Shown: positions 50,287 through 59,661, counted from the first letter of the stretch. The stretch is DNA of 64,000 nucleotides from Halomarina litorea (GCF_024227715.1 NZ_CP100448.1:1881655-1945654); one strand, 5' to 3'. The notes: generated by a model not told the origin, from the letters alone. Numbers and translations are program-made.

Positions 50287-52560
50287 TTGACAGAACTCAC
50301 GACCGCGTCGGCCGACGATCTTCTGCGTGCAGTCGGGACTGTCAGCGCCGACGCGATGACACGCCGTGGGCTGGACGACGCGGTGGTGGCCACGCTGACC
50401 GAACGCGGGCCGTTCGCCGGAGCCGCCGTCGTGGCGGTCGACGACGGGACGAGCGTCCTCGCCGAACGGGGGACCATGGGCGGTGTGGCGGTGGTGGCAC
50501 CGCGAGCGCTCTCCGAAGACGGCCCCGTCGAGGAGGGTGACAGCTGTGCGGTTCCCCTCGACGAGTCGACGGTGCTGGTCGTCGCGTGTGAACCGGAGGT
50601 GGCGCTCGCCGACGTGGCGAGCATCGGCGCGACCATCGCGGGGGCGCGGGGGGCCGTCCCCACGGTGAGCGAGTCGCGCCCGCTGGCGGAGGACCTCCTC
50701 TGGGGCTCGGACGTCGGGGCGATCATCCTCACCCGGTCCCAGTCCATCGTCTGGATGAGTCAGGCCGTCGAACGCTACCTCGGGTCGAGTCCGGACGACG
50801 TCGTCGGCAAGAACGTCAGTGTCCTGCTGAGCCACGCTGAGTCCGTCGTGGAGGACCCGGAGGCGCTGGCGGCCGCGGCGGCCAACCCGAGGCAGACCGA
50901 GTTCGACTTCGCGCTCAAGGAGACCGACGGGGAGCGCCGCCACGTCAGGTACCGTGCCCACCCGATACCGTCCGGTCCGCACGCCGGCGGGTGGGTCGTG
51001 TTGCTGTACGACGTGACCGAGCGCATCCGCGCGGAGGAGGCGCTGGAGCAGGAACGCAAACTCGTCGCCGACGCGCTCGACAGCCTCGACGACATCTTCT
51101 ACATCATCAGCGACAGCGGCCAGTTCCTCCGCTGGAACGACCGCATCACGGAGGTGACCGGCTACGGTGACGATACCATCGCCTCGGCCCTGCCGACCGA
51201 CCTCATCGACGAGGCGCACCACGAGCGCGTCACGGACGCGATGGCGACCGGGTTCATGGAGGGACGGGCAACGACGGAAGCGCGCATCAAGACCCAGTCC
51301 GGCGAGACCATCCCCTACGAGTTCACCGGGGACCGGTTGGACCACGGCGACGACGTCTACCTCTGTGGGACCGCCCGCGACGTGAGCGACCGGCGGGAGC
51401 GACAGACCAAACTCAGGGAACTCAACGAGGCCAGCAGGGCGCTCATGCGCGCCGAGTCCGTCGAGGACGTCGCCAGCATCGCCATGGAGACGGCGGACGA
51501 GGCCCTCGGCTGTCCGCTGACGGGCCTGTGGCGCCACGATGAGGGACGCGACAGCCTCGACCCGGTCGCCATCACGGCGGCGGCCGACGACGTCTTCGAG
51601 GAGGTGCCGTCGTTCTCGTCGGGAGACTCGCTCGCCTGGGAGGCCTTCGAGTCGGGGAGCTTCCGGTGGTACGACCGCGTCGGGGACCACGACGGGGTGT
51701 ACAACCCGGAGACGCCGATCAAGTGCGAGGTCGTACTCCCACTCGGGAGCCACGGGCTCCTCATCACCGGTCGGACCAGCGGCGGGCCGTTCGACGACGA
51801 CACGGTCGGTCTGCTGCGACTGTTCGCCGCCACCATCGAGGCGGCACTCGACAGCGTCCACCGCAAACGCCTCCTGCGCGACCGGGAGGCCGACCTCCGC
51901 CGACAGAACGACCGACTGGAGTTCCTCAACAGCCTCCTGCGCCACGACATCCTCAACGGGATGATGGTCATCACGAACTACGCCGACTTCCTCGGAGAGC
52001 ACGTCGACGAGGACGGACAGTGGTACCTCGACACCATCGGCGAGTACAGCGACGACATCGTGAGTCTCGTCGAGAAGGTCAGGGCCGTCCTCACGGCCAT
52101 CACCGACGGGGACGAGTCGCTCGAACCGGTGGACGTCTCCGCCGTCGTCGAGCGTCAGTGCCGAAAGATCCGGGCGGCCGCTCCCGATGCGACGGTGACC
52201 ACCGACGTTCCCCCCGGCGTCAGGGGCCGGGCGAACGACCTGCTGGCGGACGTCGTCGGGAACGTCGTCTCGAACGCCGTCGAACACGCTGGCGACGCGC
52301 CGACCATCGACGTCTCGGTCGAACTGGACGGGGACGTCACTCGGGTGCGCGTCTCGGACGACGGCCCCGGTATCCCGACGGCCCAGCGCGACCGGGTGTT
52401 CGAACGCGGGTTCGGGAGCGGCGACGACCCGACGGGGTCGGGGTTCGGCCTCTACTTCGTGGCGACGATGCTCGAACGCTACGGCGGGACGGCGCGCACC
52501 GAACCGAGCGAGGAGGGCGGTGCGACCGTCGTGCTCGAACTCCCGAGGGCAGAGGCGTGA
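50287..52560 (+). CDS. Sensor histidine kinase with PAS and GAF domains
   Basis: About 757 residues from a TTG at 50287; a TTG at 50206 is possible but its first 27 codons are AT-rich with poor protein character. A variable N-terminal region is followed by PAS domain 1 (about 150-250), PAS domain 2 (about 265-370), GAF-like domain (385-535), then HisKA with SLLRHDILNGM (phospho-His), and the ATPase domain with N box NVVSNAVEH, G1 DDGPGIP and G2 GSGFGLYF. No membrane helices, so a cytosolic sensor. The signal is unknown. A HalX response regulator follows 49 bp later. Confidence 0.88.
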   Translation: MTELTTASADDLLRAVGTVSADAMTRRGLDDAVVATLTERGPFAGAAVVAVDDGTSVLAERGTMGGVAVVAPRALSEDGPVEEGDSCAVPLDESTVLVVACEPEVALADVASIGATIAGARGAVPTVSESRPLAEDLLWGSDVGAIILTRSQSIVWMSQAVERYLGSSPDDVVGKNVSVLLSHAESVVEDPEALAAAAANPRQTEFDFALKETDGERRHVRYRAHPIPSGPHAGGWVVLLYDVTERIRAEEALEQERKLVADALDSLDDIFYIISDSGQFLRWNDRITEVTGYGDDTIASALPTDLIDEAHHERVTDAMATGFMEGRATTEARIKTQSGETIPYEFTGDRLDHGDDVYLCGTARDVSDRRERQTKLRELNEASRALMRAESVEDVASIAMETADEALGCPLTGLWRHDEGRDSLDPVAITAAADDVFEEVPSFSSGDSLAWEAFESGSFRWYDRVGDHDGVYNPETPIKCEVVLPLGSHGLLITGRTSGGPFDDDTVGLLRLFAATIEAALDSVHRKRLLRDREADLRRQNDRLEFLNSLLRHDILNGMMVITNYADFLGEHVDEDGQWYLDTIGEYSDDIVSLVEKVRAVLTAITDGDESLEPVDVSAVVERQCRKIRAAAPDATVTTDVPPGVRGRANDLLADVVGNVVSNAVEHAGDAPTIDVSVELDGDVTRVRVSDDGPGIPTAQRDRVFERGFGSGDDPTGSGFGLYFVATMLERYGGTARTEPSEEGGATVVLELPRAEA

Positions 52561-52609
52561 CCGTCCGCGAGCGGAATACTGATGGGCTGGCCGGAGGTGA
52601 GTACGGTAG

Positions 52610-53185
52610 ATGACCGACGACCGCCCGGTGGTCCTCGTCGTTGAGGACGAACCACCGCTCGTCGAGATATACAGCCGCTGGTTGGAGGCCGACCACGAGG
52701 TGCGGTCGGCGACCTCCGGCGAGGCGGCGCTCTCGACCCTCGACGACGACGTCGACCTCGTCCTCCTCGACCGGATGATGCCGGAGATGTCGGGCGACGA
52801 GGTTCTGGCCGAACTCCGCCGACGCGGGTTCGACACTCTCGTCATGATGGTGACGGCGGTCGAACCCGGCCTCGACATCATCGAAGCCGGGGTCGACGCG
52901 TACCTGACGAAACCGCTCGAACGGGACCTCCTCCTCTCGGCCGTCGACCGTCTGCTCGACCGGCGGAACTACTCGGCGCTCGAACGGGAGTTCTACCGCC
53001 TCGTGTCCAAGCGGGCGGTCCTGGAGAACACGACCGCGGACCAGGAACCGGACGGCGAGGGACGCTACGCCGACCTGGAGCGGCGAATCGAGACGGTCAG
53101 GCGGGAGATGGACCGGCAGGTCCTCGACTCCGACGAGGACTTCGTCGCCCTCGTCCGCGAAATCGAGCGGGGGGGCGACCAGTGA
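52610..53185 (+). CDS. Response regulator with HalX domain
   Basis: A 191-residue protein. The N-terminal receiver domain (about 7-120) has VVEDEP, the phosphoacceptor in LLDRMMPEMSGDE, and TAVEPG and YLTKPLE for the conserved Thr and Lys. A C-terminal HalX domain (about 125-190) forms a charged helix, typical of haloarchaeal regulators. No DNA-binding domain. It lies between the kinase and the RecA-like gene, and the latter starts inside its stop. Confidence 0.9.
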   Translation: MTDDRPVVLVVEDEPPLVEIYSRWLEADHEVRSATSGEAALSTLDDDVDLVLLDRMMPEMSGDEVLAELRRRGFDTLVMMVTAVEPGLDIIEAGVDAYLTKPLERDLLLSAVDRLLDRRNYSALEREFYRLVSKRAVLENTTADQEPDGEGRYADLERRIETVRREMDRQVLDSDEDFVALVREIERGGDQ

Positions 53186-53796
53186 CCTACCGCGTCCCGC
53201 GGCGTCTCGCTGACACCGGCGTCGAGAGCATCAGGCCAGGGACGAGCCTCCTTCTCACCGGTCCCGGGGACCGGACCGAGGAGTTGGTCTACGACCTGCT
53301 CGCGAGCGGGCACGCGAACGGCGACCACACCGTGGTCATCACGACGGACGCGGGGACGACCGACGTCGTGGAGGCACTCAGGTCGCGTTCGGAGCCGTTC
53401 GACCCCCAGCGGGTGGGCGTCGTCGACACCACCGACACGCCCGTCGCGGAGACGGACGTGTTCGTCGAGCGCCTCGGGTCCACCGGCGACCTGACCGGCA
53501 TCAGCCTCGGGACGGCGAAGATCGGCCGTCGATTCGACAGCGAGGTCCCACTCAGACTCGGTCTGACCTCGGTGTCGACGCTCCTGATGTACGTCGACCT
53601 GCGCACCGTCTTCCGCTTCCTCCACGTGTTCACCTCCCGCATCACCGCGGGCAATTGGCTCGGCGTGTTCACCCTCGATCCGTCGATGCACGACGACCAG
53701 ACACTCGGGACGCTCAGGGCCGTCTTCGACGGCGAGGTCCGGGTGGGCGAGGAAGAAACCGAGACGCTCGGGAGCGGCTTCACCCGGTCGGAGTAA
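53182..53796 (+). CDS. HTR-like (RecA/KaiC-derived) protein with degenerate P-loop
   Basis: A 204-residue protein resembling haloarchaeal HTR-like proteins of the RecA/KaiC fold that lie beside histidine kinases. The N-terminal strand is followed by LLLTGPGDRTEELVYDLLAS; the P-loop Lys is missing (GPGDRTEE), so nucleotide binding is doubtful. The rest (VVITTDAGTTDVVEAL, LGTAKIGRRFDSE, RFLHVFTSRI) is the fold's core. The GTG at 53182 overlaps the response regulator gene by four bases, so the three genes form one signalling unit. Confidence 0.75.
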   Translation: MTYRVPRRLADTGVESIRPGTSLLLTGPGDRTEELVYDLLASGHANGDHTVVITTDAGTTDVVEALRSRSEPFDPQRVGVVDTTDTPVAETDVFVERLGSTGDLTGISLGTAKIGRRFDSEVPLRLGLTSVSTLLMYVDLRTVFRFLHVFTSRITAGNWLGVFTLDPSMHDDQTLGTLRAVFDGEVRVGEEETETLGSGFTRSE

Positions 53797-53814
53797 CGGT
53801 CCCCCGATACCCGC

Positions 53815-55086
53815 TCATCGGTCCGCCGCTGACACGACCGTCAGGTCCGGGTCGACGGTGTAGAGGAACGCGAACGTCACCGACGCGATGACGATGAGTC
53901 CCGCGGCCGTCGCGAAGGCCATCAGGACGCCCGTCGCGTCCCAGATGGCACCGACAGTGACCGGGCCGGTCACCTGTCCGACCTTCCACGCGATGGAGCG
54001 AAGCGACATGCTCGCGGCGACGGCGTCGAACTGTTCGCCCTCCTCGACGAACAGGGCCATGCTCGCGGGCAGACGGATGCTGTCGGCGACGCCGCAGATG
54101 CCGTAGGCGAGAAACAGGACGAAGAAGGCGGGGACGAGGGTGAACCCGGCGACGGTCACCGCCGGGAAGACGGCGTCAGCGGAGGCGGCGAGCGGGATGA
54201 CCATCGCGCCGACGGCGTACAGCATCGCGCCGACGAACACGAAGTAGTGCTTGTTCCCCACGCGGTCGGTGTAGCCGCCGACGAACCCCTGGGTGAGACC
54301 CTTCGTCACCTTCCCGCCCGCGAGGATGCCGCCGATGAGGAAGGGACTCATCCCGAAGGCGGTCCGGGCGTAGATGGGGAGAAAGAGGATGACGGCCATC
54401 TTGCCGAAGCTGAGGCCGAACCGGAAGACGACGAGCGCGCGGATGGCGGTCCGCCCCACGAGTCGCCGGAGCGTCTCGACGCCCGTCGCCTGCTCGGGAT
54501 CGGTCTTCCCGCCGGGGTTGTCCCGGAGCCAGAACAGGAGCAGGAGCGTCGCGCCCACCGTCACCGCCGAGAGGACGGCGTAGGCGACGGTGTACTCGTA
54601 GACGGCGAGCAGGTACCCGCCCACCAGGTCGCCCGCGAGCGAGGAGAACGCCCCGACCTGGTTGTACGTCCCGAGCCACTGACCGCGCTCGCCGTTCGGA
54701 CTTATCTCGCCGACGACGGTCGACCCCGTGATCCAGAGGAGGCTCGCACCCACGCCCTGCAGGACTCTGACGAGAATCACGTCCGTGACCGAGGAGACCT
54801 GCGAGAAGCCGACGAAGACGAGGACGTTGACCACGAGGCCGACGAGGAGCACCCGTTTGGCGTTGTGGGTGTCGACGTACCGCCCGAGGGGGAGAACGAT
54901 GACCAGTTGGGCGAGGGCGAAGGCGGTGCCGAACAGGCCCTCGACGGTGCTGGTCGTCCCGAACTGGTCGGCGTAGAGGGCGAGGGCGATTGCGATGGTC
55001 GAGTACGCCTGCGCCCGGGCGAACGCCGTCCCGCCCAGCGCGAGGAACTCGCGGTCCTGCAACACGCCGAACGACCCGCGTGACAC
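53815..55086 (-). CDS. MFS transporter
   Basis: A 423-residue major facilitator superfamily transporter with 12 predicted helices. The loop between helices 2 and 3 has VLPLGRYVDTHNAKRVLL, an MFS motif A variant, and helix 5 region has SLAGDLVGGYLLAV. The central loop (WLRDNPGGKTDPEQATG) separates the two halves. Substrate unknown. It stands alone and converges on the HTR-like gene. Confidence 0.85.
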   Translation of the reverse strand: MSRGSFGVLQDREFLALGGTAFARAQAYSTIAIALALYADQFGTTSTVEGLFGTAFALAQLVIVLPLGRYVDTHNAKRVLLVGLVVNVLVFVGFSQVSSVTDVILVRVLQGVGASLLWITGSTVVGEISPNGERGQWLGTYNQVGAFSSLAGDLVGGYLLAVYEYTVAYAVLSAVTVGATLLLLFWLRDNPGGKTDPEQATGVETLRRLVGRTAIRALVVFRFGLSFGKMAVILFLPIYARTAFGMSPFLIGGILAGGKVTKGLTQGFVGGYTDRVGNKHYFVFVGAMLYAVGAMVIPLAASADAVFPAVTVAGFTLVPAFFVLFLAYGICGVADSIRLPASMALFVEEGEQFDAVAASMSLRSIAWKVGQVTGPVTVGAIWDATGVLMAFATAAGLIVIASVTFAFLYTVDPDLTVVSAADR

Positions 55087-55208
55087 GATAGTCGAACCGA
55101 CGTGGGGGGTACGATTAAATCCGGCTTTCCCGGAAGGCGGTGGGAGGAGAACCCCTCACACGGGCGACCGACTCGGGGACTGACCGTGGGGAGAAAACGG
55201 CGCGCGCT

Positions 55209-56021
55209 TCAGAGTTCGATGCGCTCGACCAACTGGTCGTCGCCCTCGTGGATGTTGATGGCGACGATGCGGATGTCGTCCTCGATGAGCGACCCCTCTA
55301 GCTTCGCGTTGAGGAGTTCGTCCACCTGATAGACGCCCGCGGCGTCGGTCATCTCGATCTCGACGAGGACGGCCGTGGTGTCGCCCTCGCGGAGGCTCAC
55401 CTGTCGGATGGCCTGACTGGAGAGGGTGTTGATGCCCCGCCCACCGCGTTCGTAGGGCATGCGGGAGCGACCGCGCTCCATGTCGAGGCCGTCCGCGACC
55501 CGGAGGACGCCCGCTTCGAGGGTGAGGGGTTTCTCCTCGGTGTGGTGACAGAGGATGGCGTGGAGGACCTCGCCTTTCATCCGGACCACGTCGCCCACGT
55601 CGTAGAAGTTCGGCAGGACGCGGTCGAGGATGTCCGCCGACAGCGGGATGGAGTAGTAGCTGTGGTCGTCGCGGTGGACGACGTGGCCGATGTCGTGGAG
55701 GGTTGCCGCGAGGGCGATGATGACCGCCTCGTCTGCCTCGTCGAGGCCCTGCTGGCGCGCGCCGTTGAACTCGACGCCGCCGGTCTTCAGGAGGTCGTAG
55801 AGACAGAGCGCGCGGTTGCGGACGATGCCGATGTGCTTGCGCCCGTGGTCGTTGTATCCCTTGCGGTCGACGGGGTTGACGTTCTGGGCGTCGAGGTACG
55901 CCTGAATCTCTTCGTCCTCGTCGATGAACGCGAGCACCTCGTTCAGCCGCTCGTCCGGGAAGGCGTGGTCGGCGGACGGATCGTAGGTTCGACCGCCGTC
56001 GCCGCGGTCTGCACTGGCCAT
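55209..56021 (-). CDS. HD-domain metal-dependent phosphohydrolase
   Basis: A 270-residue protein from the ATG at 56021. HD-domain metal ligands are visible: DHGRKHIGIVRNRAL with a His, ATLHDIGHVVHRDDHS with the central H-D pair, and ILCHHTEEK and DGLDMERGRSRMP downstream. The C-terminal 70 residues form a second domain. HD proteins hydrolyse nucleotides or phosphate esters; the substrate is not known. A longer start would run into the peroxiredoxin region. Confidence 0.85.
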   Translation of the reverse strand: MASADRGDGGRTYDPSADHAFPDERLNEVLAFIDEDEEIQAYLDAQNVNPVDRKGYNDHGRKHIGIVRNRALCLYDLLKTGGVEFNGARQQGLDEADEAVIIALAATLHDIGHVVHRDDHSYYSIPLSADILDRVLPNFYDVGDVVRMKGEVLHAILCHHTEEKPLTLEAGVLRVADGLDMERGRSRMPYERGGRGINTLSSQAIRQVSLREGDTTAVLVEIEMTDAAGVYQVDELLNAKLEGSLIEDDIRIVAINIHEGDDQLVERIEL

Positions 56022-56068
56022 ACGTATTCTCTCGCGGGCGAGAGGAAAACCGCTTTGCCTCGGTGCGC

Positions 56069-56551
56069 TCAGGCCGCAGCGTCGGTCGCCGCGGCCTCCA
56101 CCTCCTCGTAGTCGGGTTCCACGCCCGGGTCCTCGCCGACCCACGCGTAGGTGACGGTCCGGTCGGTGTCCACGACGAACACGGCGCGCTGGGCGATGTC
56201 GTTGACGCCCAGTTCCGCGAAGTCCATCGACACGTCGTACTGCTCGATGAGTTCGTCGTTCGCGTCGCTGATGAGCGGGAAGTTCAGCCCCAGTTCGTCG
56301 TGGAAGGCGTTGAGCGCGAACGGCGAGTCGACGCTGACGCCGTAGAGGCGCACGCCCGCCTCCTCGAACGCCGAGAGGCGGTCACGGAAACTCGCCAGCT
56401 CGTGCGAGCAGACGCTGGTGAACGCGCCGGGGAAAAAGGCGAGGACGACGGGTCCCCTCTCCAGCATCTCCGAGAGCGTGAACTGCTCGATGTCGTCGCC
56501 CGTCGCGAGCGGTGCGGTGAAGTCCGGGGCGATGTCGCCGGTCTGTATCAC
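56069..56551 (-). CDS. Peroxiredoxin (AhpC/TSA, BCP-like)
   Basis: A 160-residue thiol peroxidase. The peroxidatic site is [19 protein letters not shown], with the active Cys preceded by Thr. The later conserved Arg is in the AQRAVFVVD region. No resolving-Cys motif is apparent, so a one-Cys type is likely. It protects against peroxides. It sits 47 bp upstream of the HD gene on the same strand. Confidence 0.9.
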   Translation of the reverse strand: MIQTGDIAPDFTAPLATGDDIEQFTLSEMLERGPVVLAFFPGAFTSVCSHELASFRDRLSAFEEAGVRLYGVSVDSPFALNAFHDELGLNFPLISDANDELIEQYDVSMDFAELGVNDIAQRAVFVVDTDRTVTYAWVGEDPGVEPDYEEVEAAATDAAA

Positions 56552-56639
56552 ACCCGCCGGTTAGGGAGACGGACACAAATAGGGCGACCCTCTCACGAGC
56601 AAAAGGCCTATAATCGGGAGTAGGTAAGAACAAGTAGAC

Positions 56640-56957
56640 ATGGCAACCACTCTGGTACCGCTGTTCCCCGGGCTCCCCGGCGGAATCGAGATATTCGTCG
56701 TCCTGCTCATCGTCGTGCTCCTGTTCGGGGCGAACAAGCTCCCGAAACTCGCACGCTCCAGTGGGCAGGCGATGGGCGAGTTCAAGAAAGGACGTGAGGA
56801 GATCGAGCAGGAGCTCGCGGAGATGAAGGGCGAGGGGTCCAAGCAGGGCGAGGCGACGGCCGACACCACGACCACTACCGAGCCGACGACGACCGAGAGC
56901 ACCACCGAGACGACGATGGACGAGACCGCTGAGACGGAAGCCGAAAAGCAGAACTAA
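56640..56957 (+). CDS. tatA: Twin-arginine translocase subunit TatA/E
   Basis: A 105-residue protein: one N-terminal hydrophobic helix (GGIEIFVVLLIVVLLFGANK), the conserved FGxxKLP hinge (FGANKLPKLARSSG) and an amphipathic helix (MGEFKKGREEIEQELAEM), followed by a low-complexity Thr/Glu tail. It is a pore-forming component of the Tat system, which exports many haloarchaeal proteins including NarG and NirK in this window. It stands alone on its strand, close to the tRNA. Confidence 0.92.
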   Translation: MATTLVPLFPGLPGGIEIFVVLLIVVLLFGANKLPKLARSSGQAMGEFKKGREEIEQELAEMKGEGSKQGEATADTTTTTEPTTTESTTETTMDETAETEAEKQN

Positions 56958-56988
56958 TTTTTGCTCTCGCTGCCCGCTTCCGGGCACG

Positions 56989-57061
56989 GGGCGTGTGGCC
57001 TAGTGGACAAGGCGAGGGGTTCCTAACTCCTCGATCGCGGGTTCGAATCCCGTCACGCCCG
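56989..57061 (+). tRNA. tRNA-Arg (anticodon CCT)
   Basis: A 73-base cloverleaf. Acceptor arm GGGCGTG pairs with CACGCCC (57054-57060), D arm GCC...GGC, anticodon arm AGGGG-TTCCTAA-CTCCT with anticodon CCT, and T arm GCGGG-TTCGAAT-CCCGT. No intron and no encoded CCA. It decodes AGG. Confidence 0.95.
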
Positions 57062-57236
57062 CTGTCAGTCACGAGCGAACGCGAGTGACGACAGCGGGCA
57101 CAGGGATTCGAAACAGGGAGCGAGCGAAGCGAGCGACCGAGGTTCGAATCCCGTCACGCCCGTCTCCTTCGCTTCGCTCAGTCGACGGGCGTTCCTGACT
57201 CCCGCTCGCAGTGCTCGCGGGAGTCCCGTCACGCCC
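57040..57236 (+). repeat. Repeated tRNA-Arg 3' end (possible att sites)
   Basis: The 22 bases ending the tRNA (57040-57061) recur perfectly 101 bases downstream at 57141-57162. A shorter copy of 13 bases (TCCCGTCACGCCC) lies at 57224-57236. The intervening DNA has inverted-repeat-rich sequence and no gene. Integrases often use tRNA 3' ends as attachment sites and leave such duplications. The origin is inferred. Confidence 0.6.
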
Positions 57237-57626
57237 TTTTGTGGAGAGCGCCAGAGGTCCGTCGCAGTCACGACCGCACCGCCGCGAGAGGTTCGACGGT
57301 GGAACCTTCCCGTTCACGCACGCCCGCACGAGTGTCTGTTCGGCCGTGCGAGTCGACCGGCGACCGACGACTGCCGTGTCGCGCCGCCGACGGCCCGATT
57401 CCGCCGTGAACTCCCGTGCAGGGTCGTCGTCGCCGCCGATATGTCTCTTTGCATCACGCTCCGTCGGGCGGTTTCGTCGGCCAGCCACGCTGTCCGGCCG
57501 CCGTGACTGTAAGTGTCGCCCTATCGGTCAGTCAGTACTGTCACGGTATCTGAAACTGTTGCAGTTGCACGGTTCGACGGGTCATACCAGCGTGTAACAA
57601 TATGGTGTCTGGCCGTAGCACGGTCC
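57062..57626. other. Non-coding stretch after the tRNA
   Basis: About 565 bases with no convincing gene. The first 180 bases hold the tRNA 3' end copies and short inverted repeats (GCGAGCGAAGCGAGCGA near 57119-57135). The rest has high GC and no motif. The PadR start is at 57627. A TATA-like AT-rich patch lies around 57597-57605. Confidence 0.5.
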
Positions 57627-57974
57627 ATGGATGGAGAGACTCACACGGAGCGTCGAACCGAGGGGACGAGCACACGCGAGGCCGCGCGTGCGTTCCACGA
57701 GTTGACCGGGTTCCAGCGCGACCTGCTCGTCGTCATGTCCGGCCTCGACGAACCGTCGGGCCAGACCATCAAGATGGCGCTGGAAGAGCGGACGAACACC
57801 GACATCACACACGGGCGACTCTACCCGAACCTCGACACCCTCGTGAACGACAGGTTCATCGAGAAGGGGGAGATCGACCGGCGGACGAACTACTACGCCA
57901 TCTCCGAGATGGGGGTAGACGCCCTCGCCGAGTACGCCGACTGGATGACCGAACGGGGCAACCTCTCGGACTGA
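57627..57974 (+). CDS. PadR-family transcriptional regulator
   Basis: A 115-residue winged-helix protein from the ATG at 57627. The core LTGFQRDLLVVMSGLDEPSG, then TDITHGRLYPNLDTLVND, and RTNYYAISEMGVDAL are the PadR helix-turn-helix and wing. No effector domain. These proteins are usually repressors. Upstream alternative starts lie in non-coding sequence. Confidence 0.85.
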   Translation: MDGETHTERRTEGTSTREAARAFHELTGFQRDLLVVMSGLDEPSGQTIKMALEERTNTDITHGRLYPNLDTLVNDRFIEKGEIDRRTNYYAISEMGVDALAEYADWMTERGNLSD

Positions 57975-58260
57975 GTCATCTCTGCTCTGGTCGGCGTCGA
58001 CGGGTCGCTCACCGCGGTCGGCGCGCCGCCATCGGTAAGCGCCCGCTGGACCCGCCGAAGCCACCAGTTACGGTACCGTCCGACCGACGTTCGACGGTCC
58101 GGCCCTCCTCTCACCCGTCGGAGCGACCGCTCCGGCGGCCCTCCGTCCACTCGTCGCCGTCGCAGGTGGTTGTCCACTCGCTACTCACGAGCAGAAAAGT
58201 AATTCAATACAACCAATAGTATTAAGCGGACCGTCGCAAGACTGAGGAGTGTCCCCCCGT

Positions 58261-59112
58261 ATGACGATTCCGCTCTCCACGGAAGCGATACGGGCAGCAG
58301 TCACCACCCCGGTCACCGCCTACACCGTCGGGATGGCCCTCGCCACCCTGGGTGCGCTGCTGCTCGGAACGCTGACGTTCATCCCCCGAAAGCAGCGACG
58401 GCCCCGCGTCGTCGTCCGCGAACTCGTCCGCACCGACTGGAAGTACCTCGGCGTCGCGTGGGCCGTCACGCTCGTCGTCAACGAACTCGCCTTCCGGTTT
58501 CACGCCGACCGCCTCGTGACGGACACGGTCTACGCCCTCGAGGGGCCCGTCGTCGCCGCCTTCCAGACCGTGACGACCCCGGCGCTGACCTTCGGGTTCG
58601 CCGTCCTCTACCTCGTCGGGTTCCCGTTTCTGGTCCTGTTCTCGTACTTCAAGCTGAAGGTCCACGACCGGGAGCAGGCGTGTCGTTACGCGATGGGGTA
58701 CGCGCTGCTCGTCGTCGTCGCCGCACCGCTGTTCCTCGCCTTCCCGGTGCGCATCACGGGCCAGTATCTCCCGACCGTGGACCCCCTGTTGCTGACGGTC
58801 CACCCGGTCGTGGGCGAGGGCGTCCTCGCGACGGACACCCTCGTCAAGGCGTTCCCGAGCCTCCACACCGGGCTGTCGGTGCTGGCGGCGCTGTACGCGC
58901 GTCACTCCTCGCGGCGGTACGCGACTGTCGCGGGGGTGCTCGCCGCCGGCATCGTCGTCTCGACGTTCTACCTCGGCATCCACTGGCTCGTCGACGCGAT
59001 GGCGGCCGCCGTCCTCGCGGGCGCGGCCTACCACGCCTCACAGCGGTTTCCCCTCCCGCGGTTCGCCCGTCGGTCGTCCGGTCGGACGTCCCACCACCAG
59101 CAGGCCGACTGA
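58261..59112 (+). CDS. PAP2-family membrane phosphatase
   Basis: About 283 residues with six hydrophobic segments. Conserved acid-phosphatase motifs of the PAP2 superfamily are seen: KAFPSLHTGLSVLAALYA, the PSxH-like second motif, and GIHWLVDAMAAA, the third motif with the active His. The first motif (Kx6RP) is weaker (FKLKVHDREQ). Lipid phosphate or pyrophosphate substrates are typical. The ATG at 58261 is preferred over a GTG at 58249. An upstream AT-rich patch with AATAC...GTATT (58206-58223) may be the promoter. Confidence 0.82.
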   Translation: MTIPLSTEAIRAAVTTPVTAYTVGMALATLGALLLGTLTFIPRKQRRPRVVVRELVRTDWKYLGVAWAVTLVVNELAFRFHADRLVTDTVYALEGPVVAAFQTVTTPALTFGFAVLYLVGFPFLVLFSYFKLKVHDREQACRYAMGYALLVVVAAPLFLAFPVRITGQYLPTVDPLLLTVHPVVGEGVLATDTLVKAFPSLHTGLSVLAALYARHSSRRYATVAGVLAAGIVVSTFYLGIHWLVDAMAAAVLAGAAYHASQRFPLPRFARRSSGRTSHHQQAD

Positions 59113-59205
59113 CCGCCGCGGGGTGCGGGCGTCACACCTCCGTCGGCACTCCGCGTCGTGAGGTCAGTCGGTCGAGAAAAGTCGGCAGTCGGCGGTCGGC
59201 GCGTC

Positions 59206-59460
59206 TCAGTTGTGCTTCCGGAGGTAGACGCCGTCGTCCTCGTGCCGGTCGACGTCCTCGCTTCGGAGTTCGTGCTCGTCGTCGTCGTCGTTCCAGCCGA
59301 GCATGTCCTTTATCTCGTCGAAGATGCCGTCGTCGTCGTCGTCGTGGTCTCGGCGGACCGTCGCCGTCTGGCCGCGGGTCTCGCCGATGCTCCCGACGCG
59401 GTGGCCCGTCGAGGTGTACACGTCCTTGTCCCGGTCGTCGTCTGTGAACTCTCGCGCCAT
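59206..59460 (-). CDS. Small acidic PRC-barrel-like protein
   Basis: An 84-residue protein with an N-terminal MAREFTDDDRDKDVYTSTGH, a small beta segment (RVGSIGETRGQTATVRRD) resembling a PRC-barrel or KOW-like strand, and a long run of Asp. It ends in RKHN. Function unknown. Its extreme acidity is normal for haloarchaea. Confidence 0.6.
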   Translation of the reverse strand: MAREFTDDDRDKDVYTSTGHRVGSIGETRGQTATVRRDHDDDDDGIFDEIKDMLGWNDDDDEHELRSEDVDRHEDDGVYLRKHN

Positions 59461-59661
59461 TGCGTTCTTCTGGAGACCACGGATGGACGTAGGTGCCGTG
59501 CCTGCGTCTGCCTGACAGACGCCTCGGCGGACGCTCTGGGTCTCGATTCTCGGCGCACGGTCCCCCTATGTGGTGGATTCGACGGAGAATCACGCTGACT
59601 TCATCTCCTCGAACGGCGATATACGAGGTCACGAATCGCGACTACAGAACGTCCGACGAGC

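Noticed and set aside
50242..52881. An 879-codon open frame on the reverse strand across the histidine kinase
   Set aside because: It mirrors the kinase in the antisense frame expected in high-GC DNA, has no domain, and the plus strand encodes clear PAS, HisKA and ATPase motifs.
57101..57165. A second tRNA after tRNA-Arg
   Set aside because: Only the T arm and acceptor 3' strand are copied; there is no D or anticodon arm.
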